The translations under genes and the position numbers were made by a program. From the NCBI GenBank assembly GCA_948099385.1, contig CANUEZ040000107.1, positions 5,766,001 through 5,830,000 on the forward strand: a stretch of 64,000 nt of DNA, written 5' to 3'. Of this stretch, positions 1-12,240 are shown piece after piece. The notes under the pieces are model-generated. The model searched no databases. It was not told the DNA's origin and was given only the letters and a program-made list of their open reading frames with translations. Origin of the DNA: Fasciola hepatica (Eukaryota; Platyhelminthes; Trematoda; Plagiorchiida; Fasciolidae). The first letter of the stretch is position 1. Every line of letters begins with the position of its first letter.

Positions 1-1055
1 GAGTTACACATATCCAGAATCGGTCTCAATGGGACGCCTTCTTTGTGTACCTTAGGTAGACCGTACAATCTGGGAATTACCGTTCCTGTCGGTCGTATCC
101 TTTCGAAGGTCATCGCGTCGATTATTCCTTTCTGCTTCAAGGATCTTATTCTCGTTGAAATCGATTTTTCTATCTGAGACGTCTTATCCTTCTCAGATGG
201 GGTCTTCGTGAACTTGGAGCCATCACTCACTATCACCTTCATCTTCTCTATATAATCCGACCTATTGAGAATTACGATACCCGCACCTTTATCTGGTTTT
301 GACAACATTATTTCTCTATTGGCCTGCAATTCTTTGAGGCTCTTCAGGTGTTCCGACGTTAATAATCCTTTTGCCAACGGTCTATTTTCGCGATATTGAT
401 AACATGAGTTCACGAACGTGGACTTCAGTTTCTCTAACTCCTGCGACGAGGACGGAACAAGACCTGATAGCTGATCAAACAGGCTCTCAAACTCAACTTC
501 CATATCCAATTGTTTAGTCTTATTGGTTGGACAACAAAACTTTGGCCCTAGGGATAACACCTCAAGTGATGTCTTATTCAGGCTTATAGATGACAAATTA
601 TGGACGAATTTCTTCGGATCTGTAGGAAACTCACCAATCGGTTTGCTCGGGTTGATACGTTTTCGAAGTTTAACAAATGTCCGTTTCACTTGTTTGTCAA
701 CAATTGATTGAATATAGACAACGAACATTTCCTTTTCTTCTAGAGTCAACTCATCAAGTACTCGAGATGATTTCACAAAATTACGCTCCATTTCCGGCAC
801 TCGACTTGACACAGTATCTCTCTCATTGAGCGCTTGACGACGTAAAGCTACTGTAGTGATGTTAATTCGATTCCTCTTCAGAACGGTGTGATATTGTTTG
901 GGATATTCTGAATTGGATATGCACTCATCCAGAAACTGAACACGAGCCTTTGCCAGAGCCAATTTCGTACGGAACTTCACGTAACTGTTAAGTTCACGGA
1001 GTACGGCTGGGTCTTTGGCCTGCTTAAATTGTCTGAAAAATCCCACAGAACACAT
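1..1055 (-). CDS. Penelope-like element polyprotein, N-terminal part (runs off left edge)
   Basis: An unbroken frame of about 351 codons runs from an ATG at 1055 to the window edge with no stop, so only the N-terminal part is here. It opens with MCSVGFFRQFKQ. It holds the N-terminal PLE signature LSKPDKGAGIVILNRSDY (about residues 250-267) and, near the edge, PRLYGLPKVHKEGVPLRPI (about 327-346), the first reverse-transcriptase block of PLEs. PLE proteins continue with the RT palm and a C-terminal GIY-YIG endonuclease, which would lie left of the window. The lack of any stop or frameshift marks a young and possibly active copy, unlike most neighbours. Its ATG directly abuts the 3' end of the truncated PLE at 1056-1651, the tandem arrangement typical of PLEs. 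Confidence 0.85.
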   Translation of the reverse strand, partial: MCSVGFFRQFKQAKDPAVLRELNSYVKFRTKLALAKARVQFLDECISNSEYPKQYHTVLKRNRINITTVALRRQALNERDTVSSRVPEMERNFVKSSRVLDELTLEEKEMFVVYIQSIVDKQVKRTFVKLRKRINPSKPIGEFPTDPKKFVHNLSSISLNKTSLEVLSLGPKFCCPTNKTKQLDMEVEFESLFDQLSGLVPSSSQELEKLKSTFVNSCYQYRENRPLAKGLLTSEHLKSLKELQANREIMLSKPDKGAGIVILNRSDYIEKMKVIVSDGSKFTKTPSEKDKTSQIEKSISTRIRSLKQKGIIDAMTFERIRPTGTVIPRLYGLPKVHKEGVPLRPILDMCN

Positions 1056-1447
1056 TGAGAATAAACAACGTGGCGAACAAGCTCGTTTTCAGTTATTCGT
1101 ACTCATACCAAAACATAACAATATATATGACTCAAAATAAGAACGGACAATGGCAATCCAAATCTGTCTCTGCACGTGCGTGTTTGCATGTGAAATTGAT
1201 CACAGTGTGGAATGTTCAAGTGGTTGCACGTGTGTTCGGGACCATGACGTGGGCCACGGAAGCTTAAGCGCTCGCACAAATTGTTTCTGAGCGCACGGGG
1301 GAGGATTGTAGAGACGAATGCTCACGGCTTCGGCTGTGGCTAAGATGCGACACTTGACAAGTCTTGATTGCTTTCCTCGGACTTTGTAAATGGTGCGAAA
1401 AGCGTTTATCACCTCGACTGAGTGGTTTGATTCAACAAGGTGTGAGC
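1056..1447 (-). mobile_element. 5'-truncated Penelope-like element: C-terminal coding end plus 3' UTR
   Basis: Read on the minus strand from 1447, this gives SHLVESNHSVEVINAFRTIY, then KVRGKQSRLVKCRILATAEA, then the end of the PLE C-terminus (FVRALKLPWP). It aligns residue for residue with the end of the PLE at 19927-20985 (KVRGRQSRPAKCHILATAEA). From about 1264 to 1056 is 3' UTR. The stretch around 1071-1110 closely matches 19741-19780 in the 3' UTR of the other copy. It is a dead fragment. The GIY-YIG part that should precede it is present but inverted at 1448-1651. Confidence 0.8.
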
Positions 1448-1651
1448 GATTGAAGGACATAGTGCCGAATTCTGCAACCTCGTTTTGTGTGTGTTCCTTC
1501 ACCTGTTCCTGTGGAACTAGGTACATTGGTCGCACGACTCGGCGCTTATCCGAACGCGTTCGCGAACACCACCCGGCCTGGCTGAACACGAGAGCAATTA
1601 AGACAATTACGAGTGCGGTGTGCTCACACCTTGTTGAATCAAACCACTCAG
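1418..1651. repeat. 30-bp inverted repeat flanking the flipped PLE segment
   Basis: Positions 1418-1447 and 1622-1651 are exact reverse complements (30 bp) separated by 174 bp. The repeat encodes the PLE residues HLVESNHS in both directions and marks the inversion junction. Confidence 0.85.
1448..1651 (+). pseudogene. Inverted GIY-YIG endonuclease segment of the truncated PLE
   Basis: The plus strand reads RLKDIVPNSATSFCVCSFTC, then SCGTRYIGRTTRRLSERVRE, HHPAWLNTRAIK and SHLVESNHS. These correspond to the GIY-YIG nuclease of the PLE at 19927-20985 (CGTMYIGRTTRSLSERIREH), but on the opposite strand to the rest of the same copy. The last residues, SHLVESNHS, are also present at the start of the direct-orientation part, so about 30 bp is duplicated in opposite orientations (1418-1447 and 1622-1651). 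This is the pattern left by twin priming during target-primed reverse transcription. No intact endonuclease is encoded. Confidence 0.75.
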
Positions 1652-1789
1652 ACAACAGGGTGTGGTTAATATGTGGAAGGATAAAATCCACACTGACAAG
1701 CACATGGGGAAACTTAGATAAACGTACATCTAATTACGTTCGGCTTTCTTTTTCTTTTCCATTATAATTTATAATTTCCGTGGGGGAAA

Positions 1790-3480
1790 AGACTTGTCTA
1801 GGGAGTGGGTACGTGGCAACTTCAGAATGAAATACTTAGTTCAGTCTGGATTCTTCTTGGCTTTTCTTCTCGAATTATGAAACAGAAAAAAGGACGAAAA
1901 GTGAAACACGTAGGCATGACTAAGATGAATTTTAGGCTGGATACATTTAGAGATTAGTTGGGCTGTAGGCTGGGACTTAATCCCAGGTAGTGATCCAAAC
2001 AAGTCTAAACAACTGCTTTGGATGATGCATCTACTACTTCTTGTGGAAGACTGGAAGTGAAGAAATTTTGACGTGCGGATATGTGGGGACTGGGCTTAGA
2101 CAGTTTTCTACCATACCCACGTAGAACTTTCAGGCTCGGGGGTGTAAAATACTGATCCCCGAAATTGGCCAAGAATAAATTTTACTTAGGGAAAACATCT
2201 CCCCGTATACTTAGTAAGTCTGAAGGATAGAGGTTCGATTCGGTTTAGCCAGCTGGGTAGGAAGAGTTTTGCAAGTCATACACCATCTTCGTTCGCATTC
2301 TTTGAACTCCTTTTAAAAGATCTTGATCTCTGATAAGGCCTGCGTGCATCACTTGACTTCCATATTCTAGCACAGGGCGGACGTAGGTTCTGTAGAGTAG
2401 ATGGAAGTCCTCTTTTGAGATATAAAAGAAAGAACGCTTAATCGTATATAGAATTCTGAAACCATATTTGCTAGATTTTTCTTGACATGTTGAAAAAAAT
2501 TATTACAAGGGCAAAATCCTGGAATCTTTTGCTAACCTACCTTCCTGATTTGGGTGCTGCTCTTGATCCAGAATGGATGATCAACAGCCTTGATAAGTGT
2601 CGTCGAGATACATTTCTCGTTATTGATTTGCAAGCCCCAGTCAGAAGATCAACTTTTAGATGCATCCGTGACTAACTGCACTTCATTGCGGTATGGTCCT
2701 CATGTTTTCATTCTATCAAAAGCTTTGGCGAAGTGTACGAGAATTTCATGGGATATCTGCCCATACTCAAATGCTTGAGTAAGACTGTCCAACACAGTCA
2801 GTACATTGGTCGATCAGGATGTGTGAGGCAGGAAACCGTTCCGGGGAGAGGCTAAGAGTTCGTTTCCCTTTCAACGCTAAGGAATGGCAGTTTTGAGAAA
2901 GCGTTTTTGGGACCTTGCAGGTGAGACAAATTGGCCTTACACTTTCCAGATAATCATGGCTACCTTTTTGAAAATAGGAGATATCAGCGCTTTCTTTTGA
3001 CATTTGGGAAGACACCCTTGTCTAAACATTTACGGAAGAGTAGGGTATAAGAAACGGTCATATTCTCTGGCCTTTCTTATAAATTTCTAGTTCTCAGTTA
3101 ATACTGTCAACCTAGAGCTGTAAGTGATTTATTATCTGGAGAAAATCATGCAGCTTGAAGGATCTAACCTTCAGATCCAAGGTATCACATTAAGCGACCT
3201 AATTACAGAGTCAAATTTCAGTACTATGGGATCATTGTTTCCAATATGAGGAATGGAAAGGACCACATCTACGTGATGCTGCACGTTGGTGATGAGGAGA
3301 TTTAAAAGGAATGGGTCTTGTCCTACTCCGTATTTGATACTAAACAGCACGTGCCGGGTTTGAGTATTCCCTACTACACTCACGTCTGCCAAATACCGCC
3401 CACCCCCATGAAGTTGTGGTTTGTCAGATGTTCCTAAAACTTTGGAGTACCAATCCCAAATCTGTGATTTCCTTTAGTTT
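1790..3480 (-). mobile_element. CR1-like LINE remnant (endonuclease end, RT pieces)
   Basis: On the minus strand, 3392-3171 reads like the end of a LINE endonuclease (PFLLNLLITNVQHHVDVVLS, then PHIGNNDPIVLKF). Around 2950-2880 is an RT block (ESVRPICLTCKVPKTL). Near 2740-2700 is FAKAFDR, the RT palm region. From 2375 to about 1960 is the RT C-terminus: RPVLEYGSQVMHAGLI, LLSIRGDVF, RGYGRKLSKP, RQNFF, LPQEVVDA, LDHYLG. The order is right for a LINE ORF2, but frames shift repeatedly, stops are frequent and segments are missing, so it is non-functional. Clade assignment (CR1-like) rests on the RGxxxKL...RQNFF...LPxEVV tail and is tentative. Confidence 0.7.
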
Positions 3481-6400
3481 CCAACCTTGAAAAGTCGCAG
3501 TCAGTAAAATGTTCCGAATAAACCCCAAACCAACCTCTTTGAATCACTATAGGAATGAGTCTCTAAAAATTAGGATCCGATTGACAAAATCTGCTATCAC
3601 ACGTGATTGTTCAAAACAACTCATCTGTGCATAAGCTACACACGAAAAGTTACCGCTCATTTGCTGTAAACATGTCATCAGGGCCGGCTGAGACGAACCA
3701 CTGACTACGTGCTTAGTTGCGATCGCTGTTGTGGTTCAGTTCACCTGTCCACGTAGACGAAAAGCCTTAATTGAAATCTGAGTGACTATGTGTAAGTGCG
3801 CATGCGTTCACAAGGTAAGATCAGTAGCGAAATGGAACGGGACTGATCATCGATCGCGACAGGATCGTTCATTCGAAACACGCCGGCGGGACAACGAAAA
3901 TCAGTCGTTCTCGATCGCACCCATGCTAAGCAAGATTGAGATAATTCAAATGGTCTGTCTCTAGCGTAAATAGGCCGAATGACTTCTAGTCGCCAATTCG
4001 TTTAAATTTTGTTCACTTTTCACAATCTCTTATGTAAAACAACCTGAAAGTTATGCAACTGATGCTTGGGATTACAACGAACGGACACAGAGCAATGACT
4101 TCACACAAAATGATTTCAGATTCAATCCGTCAAGCTCGTTGAAGCTCGGTAATTCACAATAAAACGGTTTTGCATTGCATAACTTTTGTAAGATCATGTG
4201 GTCACATTTCAGTCCGAAGTATTCTCTAGAAAAACCTTCAAATTCAAATTCCATCTAGTACACTTGAACAGAATCAAAAAAACTGAATCTTATGTACCGA
4301 GATTGATGCATCATGTGTGGGTGCTTCATCTTGTCGGAACCGTACACAAGTTCGTGCGACAGTTGTCATGCCTCCGCAATAGGAGCTACCGACTTTTAAA
4401 GCATGTTCAGATACGACCTTCTCACTGAGAATCAGTAATCTCGCTTGATTATTTCAGTAACACAGGGCAAATAAAACTGTTATCTGCCTAACTGTTAGCC
4501 TGTGTACTATTGAGGCAGCAACCGATATTCTCTGGATATTTTGAAGCTCCGAACACCTTTTATCCAGCGGGTCAATACATTACAAATACTGGAAGGTGTT
4601 AACACATCTCTAACTTTTCACGCATATTGACTAGCCATGCTATAACTAATACTGGTTCCTTTTCTAGAGTCAAATTGACGAAGTGCCAAGGGATAACAGT
4701 TGACAAAGATAGAGCAATAACTGAGTGATGCGCTAATCTCGGTACATAAATATCAGTTCTTTTTATTCTGTTTTGCGAATAGGATGAAATCCGAATTAGA
4801 TGGTTATTGAGCGAACGTTATCCACAGAAATGTCGGCACTTGAGCTCACAAAAGTTCTGCAATAAAGCATATTATTCTCCGGACCAGGCAATACCCCCAC
4901 AATATGCAGGATGGCAATCAAAATGTTAGGAGATTCTTATTATTAACCAGGACTTCAGTCCGAATTCTTAGTGAGGTAATGAACAGAAAAATATCAATAG
5001 ATAAATGAGCTAAGATTCTGAATGTGTTTTTTGAGCCGAAGGCAACACAAACCTTTGCGGTGTTAAGTTTTGGAATTTGCAAGAAGAATTTGCAGGTGAT
5101 CGCAAACAAGACCCCGGTTCAATATCGTGTCTGTGTAATCCGCAGTCTACGAAAGTGTCAGTTGTAACAGTAGCAGAAATTGGATGAGGTAAATGATGTC
5201 ACTTTTCAGAGATTTTGAAGATGAGCGAGAGACACTTATCTTGGGTAAAATCAGGTGTTTTCCTGTGTTTGGCAGATCAGATAGAAGATATTAACTGCGA
5301 GATACAAGCAAGAAGCAAGTCTAGAGCAATTTAGGCAACGGTACGGTAAATCTGATTGGCTGATGCTAAGGCAAACACAACTTGTAGGACAACAGTTTCT
5401 TCAAGCAAAGTGGCTGTCTGAGTCTATTTGTCAATACAACCTCACAAATGCCTAACAGTACTGGATTCCGATTTCATGCAGTCACTCGGAGCGCTGAGCC
5501 TAAATCAGTCTGATAACGAAAGGTCACTTGGTGTTTCAATATCGATGAAGCCATGTTTCTCGTGGTCATTTGCTGTTTTGGCGACGAACGACTCATCAAC
5601 TGCACGAGCTTTTCGTTGCATGCCCCTCCTCCATCTTTGGATGAGACACCGAACAGTTCTGCCCAGGTAGGTGACACCGCAGCGGCGGATGAATTGATTA
5701 TTAAAGACAAAAACTGGGTCATGAGTTTCTTGAGCGGACTCCCAAGGTCGTCATTTGTTGAGGGCCAGGATAAGCGAGATATCGATTGGTGTTCAAATGC
5801 ATGCCCTCACTCGCTTGACTTTCAGTCGAGGAAGACTGAGTTTTAAAAAAATGTTTTTCTTCCGAATTGCAAACAGACTGATAAGAATATTCGATGAAAC
5901 GTGTTTTGTTGAGAAAGAAAAGATATGTGGTATGGTGAGATACCAAAAAGCGAGCCTAATACATACAGACAACGAACAATCGAGAAAGCACAAAACAGAA
6001 TTCGACGAAAACTTGGTACCCCTTAAGTTCATAGAATATGCCCATCGATTCATGAAAAAACCATTTGGTTACACATTTCACACTTGTTGTCGCTCACACA
6101 ACGAACAAGATTAATCAAGTTGATGCATGTTGTCGAGTTACCGGATCTGTTGCACATTTACTCACTCTCTGCTATCTTTAGCTGCATATATACTCTCTTT
6201 TACCCAGTACTATATATGCCAATGCCTGAAGTGATATATCGAAAAGAAATTTCCTCGTGTTACACCTCCTTAAGTTCATTGAAACACAATTAACCAGAAG
6301 AATGTGACATTATCAGAGTCATGCTTCAGAGTAAACCATTGAGGAAAATAAATCCAAAATGGTGTCCGGAAAGTGTTTTTTTCTGGGGACAGTAGTATGC

Positions 6401-7599
6401 AGGGATCAGCCTTCCTGCGAGGGGAGTTACTTGTGTTCGATGTGAAACAACAAAAATAAAAAGAATCCGATGAGCGCGAAGGCTCAGTAAGTGCATCACG
6501 AAGATCCTACAGGTACATCAGCTGAACACCATTAGGGCTGCCAACAGTCTGGTTACTACAGGCTATTCGAGGTCACTACAAATGTCTGAAAAATCTTGTT
6601 AAAATTTCTGTGTCCACCACCTGAGATAGCATTGAATTTCAACACTCATTGTAATTGAGAAGCTGGGTCATAACAGTATGCCTCATAGACATCTCGTCTT
6701 TGGTTTACTTCACCATAGGCAGATTATTAGTCAGCCTCGGCCTTTTTCCTGCAAATCTACTGCATAATAAAATAATAAGTGGAATGAAACATCAATCCGA
6801 AGACAACATTTTCATATAAACCGACAAATAATCGCGAATAATCTCAAGCAACTTAAAAATGTTTCAAAAGAATGTAAAAGCAGGTAAAAGGATAAAGTGA
6901 CGATTTTTCATCTTTAGTTATTAGGAGCATACGGGTATTGCTACTTATAATGTTTGGAATGTAGCGGTTTTTTAAAAAGTAGCTCTTTCTCTCCTGCCCC
7001 AAGAGGTGCGACATTTCTCAGAATTCAGTGTAAAGGACTCACTGACAAAAATATAAACTTTTGAATCAGCCTAACTCAAACGCTTGATGAGAGCTTTTGT
7101 AAAGGTTATAACTGAATATGACGCGGATCATGACTACTTGGAATATAATTTAGGTAGCTGGTTTATTCGCTTTGTTAACTGGTCGATCGCACGCTGTAGT
7201 GCTGTGCAACATCGATGAACAGACTGGCTTAGAGATGGTTAGGAATGAGAACGTGGTATAGGGCTAGAATGGTCAAAAGGTAGGCGCAGACTAACGGACT
7301 TCTTTCAGTTTACATATCAAACAGTACTAGAAATTACTTCTGAGGGGGGAGGTATAATAAAATACATCCATCTGCAACCCGAAGGTGATGTTCCAAGAGC
7401 GATCCGCGCTGTTTACGACGGTTTTCAAGTCAAAGCCTGAAGTTTGGTTGTTAGATAAAAAAAGGCGAACGTAGATTCCATTTTCCCTTACGCAGGTCTT
7501 TCCTGTTCGAATAATACCATGTGAGCCGTGAAGTTGCTGGCTAGACATTTACTGCTTAAAAGAATCCGTAGTGACGTCGATCTTCCAAACAAAATACTT
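3481..7599. other. No recognisable gene or element
   Basis: Only short overlapping frames on both strands with no motif I recognise. The longest are about 119 codons (5755-6114 plus) and 97 codons (5553-5846 plus). They overlap frames on the other strand and show no family resemblance. Probably old intergenic or intronic sequence. Confidence 0.4.
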
Positions 7600-8155
7600 T
7601 CCTGACATGATTTTGGATATGTTTGATCTGCAATCTGCCCTGCCACCTGATTTACTCCCATGTTCCTTTAAATTGCCCCCCCCCCACATCAACCGGGATA
7701 CTGATAGTTTCTTATCAGTTGCGGATTTCTTTTTTTAAAGTAGATGTTATCATTCCTGGAAAATATTCCTCCGGTTTTTGGATACTGGTCTTGTTTATGT
7801 AGATTCCTGGGCACTTTGCGCATTTTTCTACATTTCGATCCTGTTTATTCCGTTTTCCACTGATCCATTTACTCTGGCTCGTTTTCTTTGTCGTGGTACT
7901 TCACATCATCTTGATCAGCGTAGGTTCCTTCTGATCATCTGACACTGAGTTCAGTTTGTCACTCAAACAAATGACAGACTCATCTTACCCAATCTTTGTT
8001 TACGGATCATATTTTGACTGGCCATTTACGTGGTTCCTCTTGCACATTATGTGAAATTACTTATCACATGAAATTGTCTGTACATATTGATCATAACTCT
8101 TTTGCATGCGTTTCATCCATTCGCGAGAAATAAACCACCATTATTATTGTTAACT
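7600..8155 (+). mobile_element. Possible LINE 3' end (pyrimidine-rich, ATT-repeat tail)
   Basis: A pyrimidine-rich stretch with a C12 run near 7675-7687 ends at about 8128-8153 with AAATAAACCACCATTATTATT. The LINE end at 61400-61435 closes with the similar AAATAAACC...TTATTAGAATTATT. No coding part precedes it, so it would be a strongly 5'-truncated copy. The call rests on composition and tail only. Confidence 0.35.
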
Positions 8156-8199
8156 CCGGGGAGGGGGTGATGCTCTTGTTCAGTCCAACCAAAACTGCG

Positions 8200-9480
8200 T
8201 TCACAAGGCAGGGCCGTCACGAATACACCCCGTATTAGCCCATGTCATTACCAGTATGGATAGGAGCGCTACACTGCCCACCTCCGCCGTGAATCGGCCT
8301 CACCCAAATCTCTCAAACTGAAAATTCAGCCAGCGGCTTTTGCTATTTCTATCACGTTTTCGAACCTCTGGTCCGTGGATTCCGATAGCCGTGTTCATAC
8401 GCGACGGGAAATGCAACCGTTGACCAGTAAGAACTTAGATGCACAGGCCATTGCTGTGGATACGATTCTTGTCCCACGGCTAAAATGAGAAAATGCGGCA
8501 GACATTTATGGACTTGGTAACTATATTAGTTTTTCTGTTGGGTTGATAGGAAGTGGGAAGCCTGACGGGTTAATGACCGGAGTCCATGAGCCACCATGCA
8601 CCAAGTTTCCAGAACAGCTTGGAAGGAAAAGACCATGAGGACAAGCAGGACAGTACCAGGTTGAATTAAACGGGCAGGCATCAAACAACCAGTCGACTAA
8701 AAGTATTGAAGCTAACCTGAATTATTGATCTACCAAAAAAACTGGGCAAATTTTTATTGACCAGTTATCTACGGTAGCAAATGGTAATGAGGATCACCCA
8801 TATGTCATATAGATCTCCTGAAACGGACCTACCTGTCCTGGATGTGGGTAAGTATCTTGACGTGAAATTCCTCCTGACTGTAAGTCACTTCATATGACAA
8901 CATGAAGGTAGGACGCAAAACTGCCTAAAACTAGTGCGAGATGTGATGTTGGAATTCGATGAACTCCTGAGGAGTGGCTTTCATTCCAAAATCAGACCTA
9001 ACCTCAGGTGCATATTCATAAACAAAGGGCACTCCAGCTCTAGGTTACCAAGCGCATTTTCATAGTGCTTGGTGGTTTAGTGTCCCCGAAGAGCCGCTGC
9101 AAGAGCGGCCAAACTGGCCGGCAAACAGTCTGGAATTCTCCGTTTGCTTTTGGGGCATAAGGCATGTTAGGATGCTAGGATCTTAACTGATATTGGGTCC
9201 CCGTTTCTGTATTTTCGGTCAGTAAGATCAAATCACGAGCTTTCTTGCATAGGTTTTCTGCGGTGAATGGCTCACTTGTTCCGATCTACGTCACTCTGGA
9301 ACCACGATGACGGGACCTGTGTATGTTTAACATTACGGGCTTTCACACAAACATACCGGGAATCGGTACTTTCAGGTCGGTTGATGGTTTGTTCATACCC
9401 GTAAGCTGCTTACTATTGACCCTTTGTTGGATATAAAATTAACGGGTCTCGAATCTCAGACAAATGAATACAGAATTACT
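8200..9480 (+). mobile_element. Decayed CsRn1-like Ty3/gypsy remnant: Gag finger and protease
   Basis: Around 8335-8420 the plus strand reads GFCYFYHVFEPLVRG followed by PCSYATGNATVD. This resembles the Cys-x2-His...Cys...Cys finger that ends the Gag of CsRn1-type elements, as in the copies near 30.62 and 39.13 kb, with key residues lost. At 9170-9300 it reads LTDIGSP (a worn DTGA protease motif), then after frameshifts AVNGSLVPIYVTLEPR, matching the post-active-site part of the protease at 39.25-39.45 kb. Stops and frameshifts are frequent. The 8.5-9.0 kb middle has no clear match and may be an insertion. Confidence 0.5.
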
Positions 9481-10369
9481 TGATTGTCTACCAGAATTCC
9501 TCATGGTTTTCAGTTCTTGTTTACCATAGTTGCCATTTTAAATAAACTCGGAACTTTTACTTAAAAAAATTACACCTTTTCGGCTGGTAATCCTAGTTGA
9601 TACAGTGGTAATAACTTTGATTCCCATTCTTTCTTCTCGAGATATTGGTGTTTCAGGGCCAAATCGTGACTCTGCCACAAGATATTTTGAAAAGAAATTC
9701 CGATGAAAGTTTCTTGAAAACTGTTTCTGGATCCAACTTTGATTTGTCAACAATAACACCTCGAGAACCTAAATAATAAAATGAACATTCAGCTCATACT
9801 TCTCCACATTTCTGTTTTTTCAGACACTTTTACTGCTATTCTTCACCATATCAGCTGATTACTAGCATTTTCCATCCCGTCTTTGTTTTCCTGAAAAGAC
9901 CTAGAACTTTGAAGTTTCGTGAGAAATTGTTCAACAAATCGCTACTCGATGATTCTTGTGAGAGTTGATAGCGATTTTCTTCAATTAATAACCATTATAT
10001 GCTTTGATCATACCTCTTTTCATGCACTTCAAAGTCAGAGAGATATGAGCATCCATTAATTAAAGTCCACATCGCAAGCCTGAGTCGAAACAGCAACCTT
10101 CTTCCAGCCGATCAGTTGTTCCACCAGCTATCGCGGTACGGACAACCGAGTGCAAGTGTGGCACGTGAATATCCATGGTACTTAAGCCATACTGAATTCT
10201 ACGTGTATATTTCAATGTTCAGTGAAATGCTTTCTGGTATGTGCTGTTCGTCTCATTGATAAAGGACCAGCCGAGGTTAATCCGGCGATTAAAACCAGAA
10301 AGATTGCTGTGTAAAATAAAATACTCGTTGGACTTTCATTTGCTTTATTTGCACTCAGCTGGTCGTAAC
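9481..10369. other. No recognisable gene or element
   Basis: AT-rich sequence with only short chance frames. Nothing in it resembles the element families seen elsewhere. Confidence 0.4.
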
Positions 10370-10440
10370 ACGGTGGCTCAGATGGTAGAGCAGTTTTCCG
10401 GTAATCGAAGGTCACCGTTCGATTCCAACTCTTGGCCAGA
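10370..10440 (+). repeat. tRNA-derived SINE-like head
   Basis: It contains an A-box-like TGGCTCAGATGG and, about 40 bp on, a B-box GTTCGATTCC, the spacing of an internal RNA polymerase III promoter. A 4-bp D-stem (GCTC/GAGC) can form, but the anticodon and acceptor stems pair poorly. It is more likely a tRNA-derived SINE or tRNA pseudogene than a working tRNA. Confidence 0.4.
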
Positions 10441-11394
10441 TCATTTGTATGCGGAAAATGTGATGGGATTTATCATTATCTAGGTTCCGGGTTCCACTTT
10501 CTAAAAGTACGTCTAACTGATAAAACAGCGAAAGAGTCTGGTCGGGCGATGTTCAAGTCCACAATCTTTTATCGAGGAAAACGAAAGCCAGCTAAACTAC
10601 CGTAGCACATTTGAGTCACTTACTGAGCTTAACTCTGCGAATTATATTTTGAAGATAGGTAAAATATTATTCAGCTGTTTGCAAAAGATGGGTGAAGATC
10701 GAAGATAGTATTATCTAAGCTGGGGAAAATCCCTTATTCTGCAGTTTGGTCTCTTTTACAGGAAAGAGATTTACAGTGGAAAGCAACTTGTACAGTCAGC
10801 TAGTACACGAATCAGATGAAAACTAGATTTCTTCCGAAGAAAACGTCATGGTAATGTGTACTCAAAGATCAAAATCAATAGGAAAAGTGTTTACCAGCAT
10901 TGGGATAACGCATGTCCATCAACTGACTTCACAATCATTTGTCGCATCACTTTTATCGAATGCCGAAGTGCGTAGAAGTGCACAGATAGTACTTCCTCTG
11001 CATGAAAGTCAGTCACTAAGTAGTGACTAATTGGTTTGGCATTTGCTGCAGTGACCCCGGATTTACGATCAAATAAATTAATTTATTGTAGGTAGGTACG
11101 TCTGTGTTCAATTGCGGTCAGGCTGAAGCGATCGATTATGATTCGCATCGTCGAAGATGTTGCAAAAGCCATTGGTTCAGATGGTCATGACCCTGACATT
11201 TTTGAGAACAAGGGAAAACATTGGAAGCAAGATGCACAAATTTCGTTGGATCTTGTCTGCAGCTTACCTTTACATAAGATACAGAGAGTAAAATATTATA
11301 GTTGAATGGGAGGTACTAGAAGATCTTCCGTGAGGGTAAAGATGTCTGTTTGGTTTGTGCCGAGGCAAACAAACTCTCCGTGTCAAAGGCTTTG

Positions 11395-11395
<1 letters not shown>
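10441..11395. other. No recognisable gene or element
   Basis: Only short frames without motifs. Confidence 0.4.

Positions 11396-11479
<84 letters not shown>
11396..11479. repeat. (TA)42 microsatellite
   Basis: 84 bp of uninterrupted TA dinucleotide. Open frames across it (poly Ile-Tyr) are artefacts of the repeat. Such tracts can extrude cruciforms and are length-variable. Confidence 0.98.
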
Positions 11480-11480
<1 letters not shown>

Positions 11481-12227
11481 GATGATTGAACGAGAGTAAT
11501 AAAATCCATTATTTCGGTTTGCAATTCGCAAAAACAGCCGGTTGTATAACATTTTGAAGGAACCATTATTTTTTCGTCTTAGGTGAACCATTTTGTCCAA
11601 CCAGAGAAATTATTACTTTCGCTATTTTTCACGTCCAACCAGTTTTCCCGGGAGTAGCATTCACAATAGTCGACCGAGTTATTCTAGCATGGAAACGTGT
11701 GAGGATCAATGTTTTGTTTTAATGAAGAAATAACGCGCACCCTCACCACAGAAACATCACAAAAATAGGGATGATTTGTTGTATCCTAATCAGTTTATTG
11801 TGACTATAAATCGTTTTATAACTCTGTTAAATCTGTTAGATGCATATTTAATAAATATCAATAAACCTTCAACCTCATTCAGTTACCACGGGTACTATAT
11901 AAGCCCTGTTCCTTCGGTTGCTCACGTCATGATATACGAATTACTTTTTGAGAGAAGTATCCCAAAATTAGGTTTGCAGGTAAGTCGTCCAGATTCCTAA
12001 TTAATAACTTTCCAACTCTTCAACCTACCTTGGTCTCGCCTTTTTCCTCACATTTACGTTAACAAACTTCCGCATGGCTATTTTAGAACTGTAATTACCT
12101 ATGCTGATGTATTCAAAACAGTAACTACTTGGCATGCTGTATCAATCAAACAAGAATTAATGACCTACCTGATAACCTTGAAAAATATGTGAAAACTTAG
12201 TAACTTCAAGTGGAATTACATATGATT
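11480..12227. other. No recognisable gene or element
   Basis: AT-rich, short chance frames only. Confidence 0.4.
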
Positions 12228-12240
12228 CACTTGAATGAAC

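Noticed and set aside
1200..1703. 167-codon minus-strand frame as one gene
   Set aside because: It crosses the PLE inversion: one half is coding sense, the other is the antisense of the flipped GIY-YIG segment.
11270..11600. Frames with long Ile-Tyr runs
   Set aside because: Pure products of the (TA)n microsatellite.
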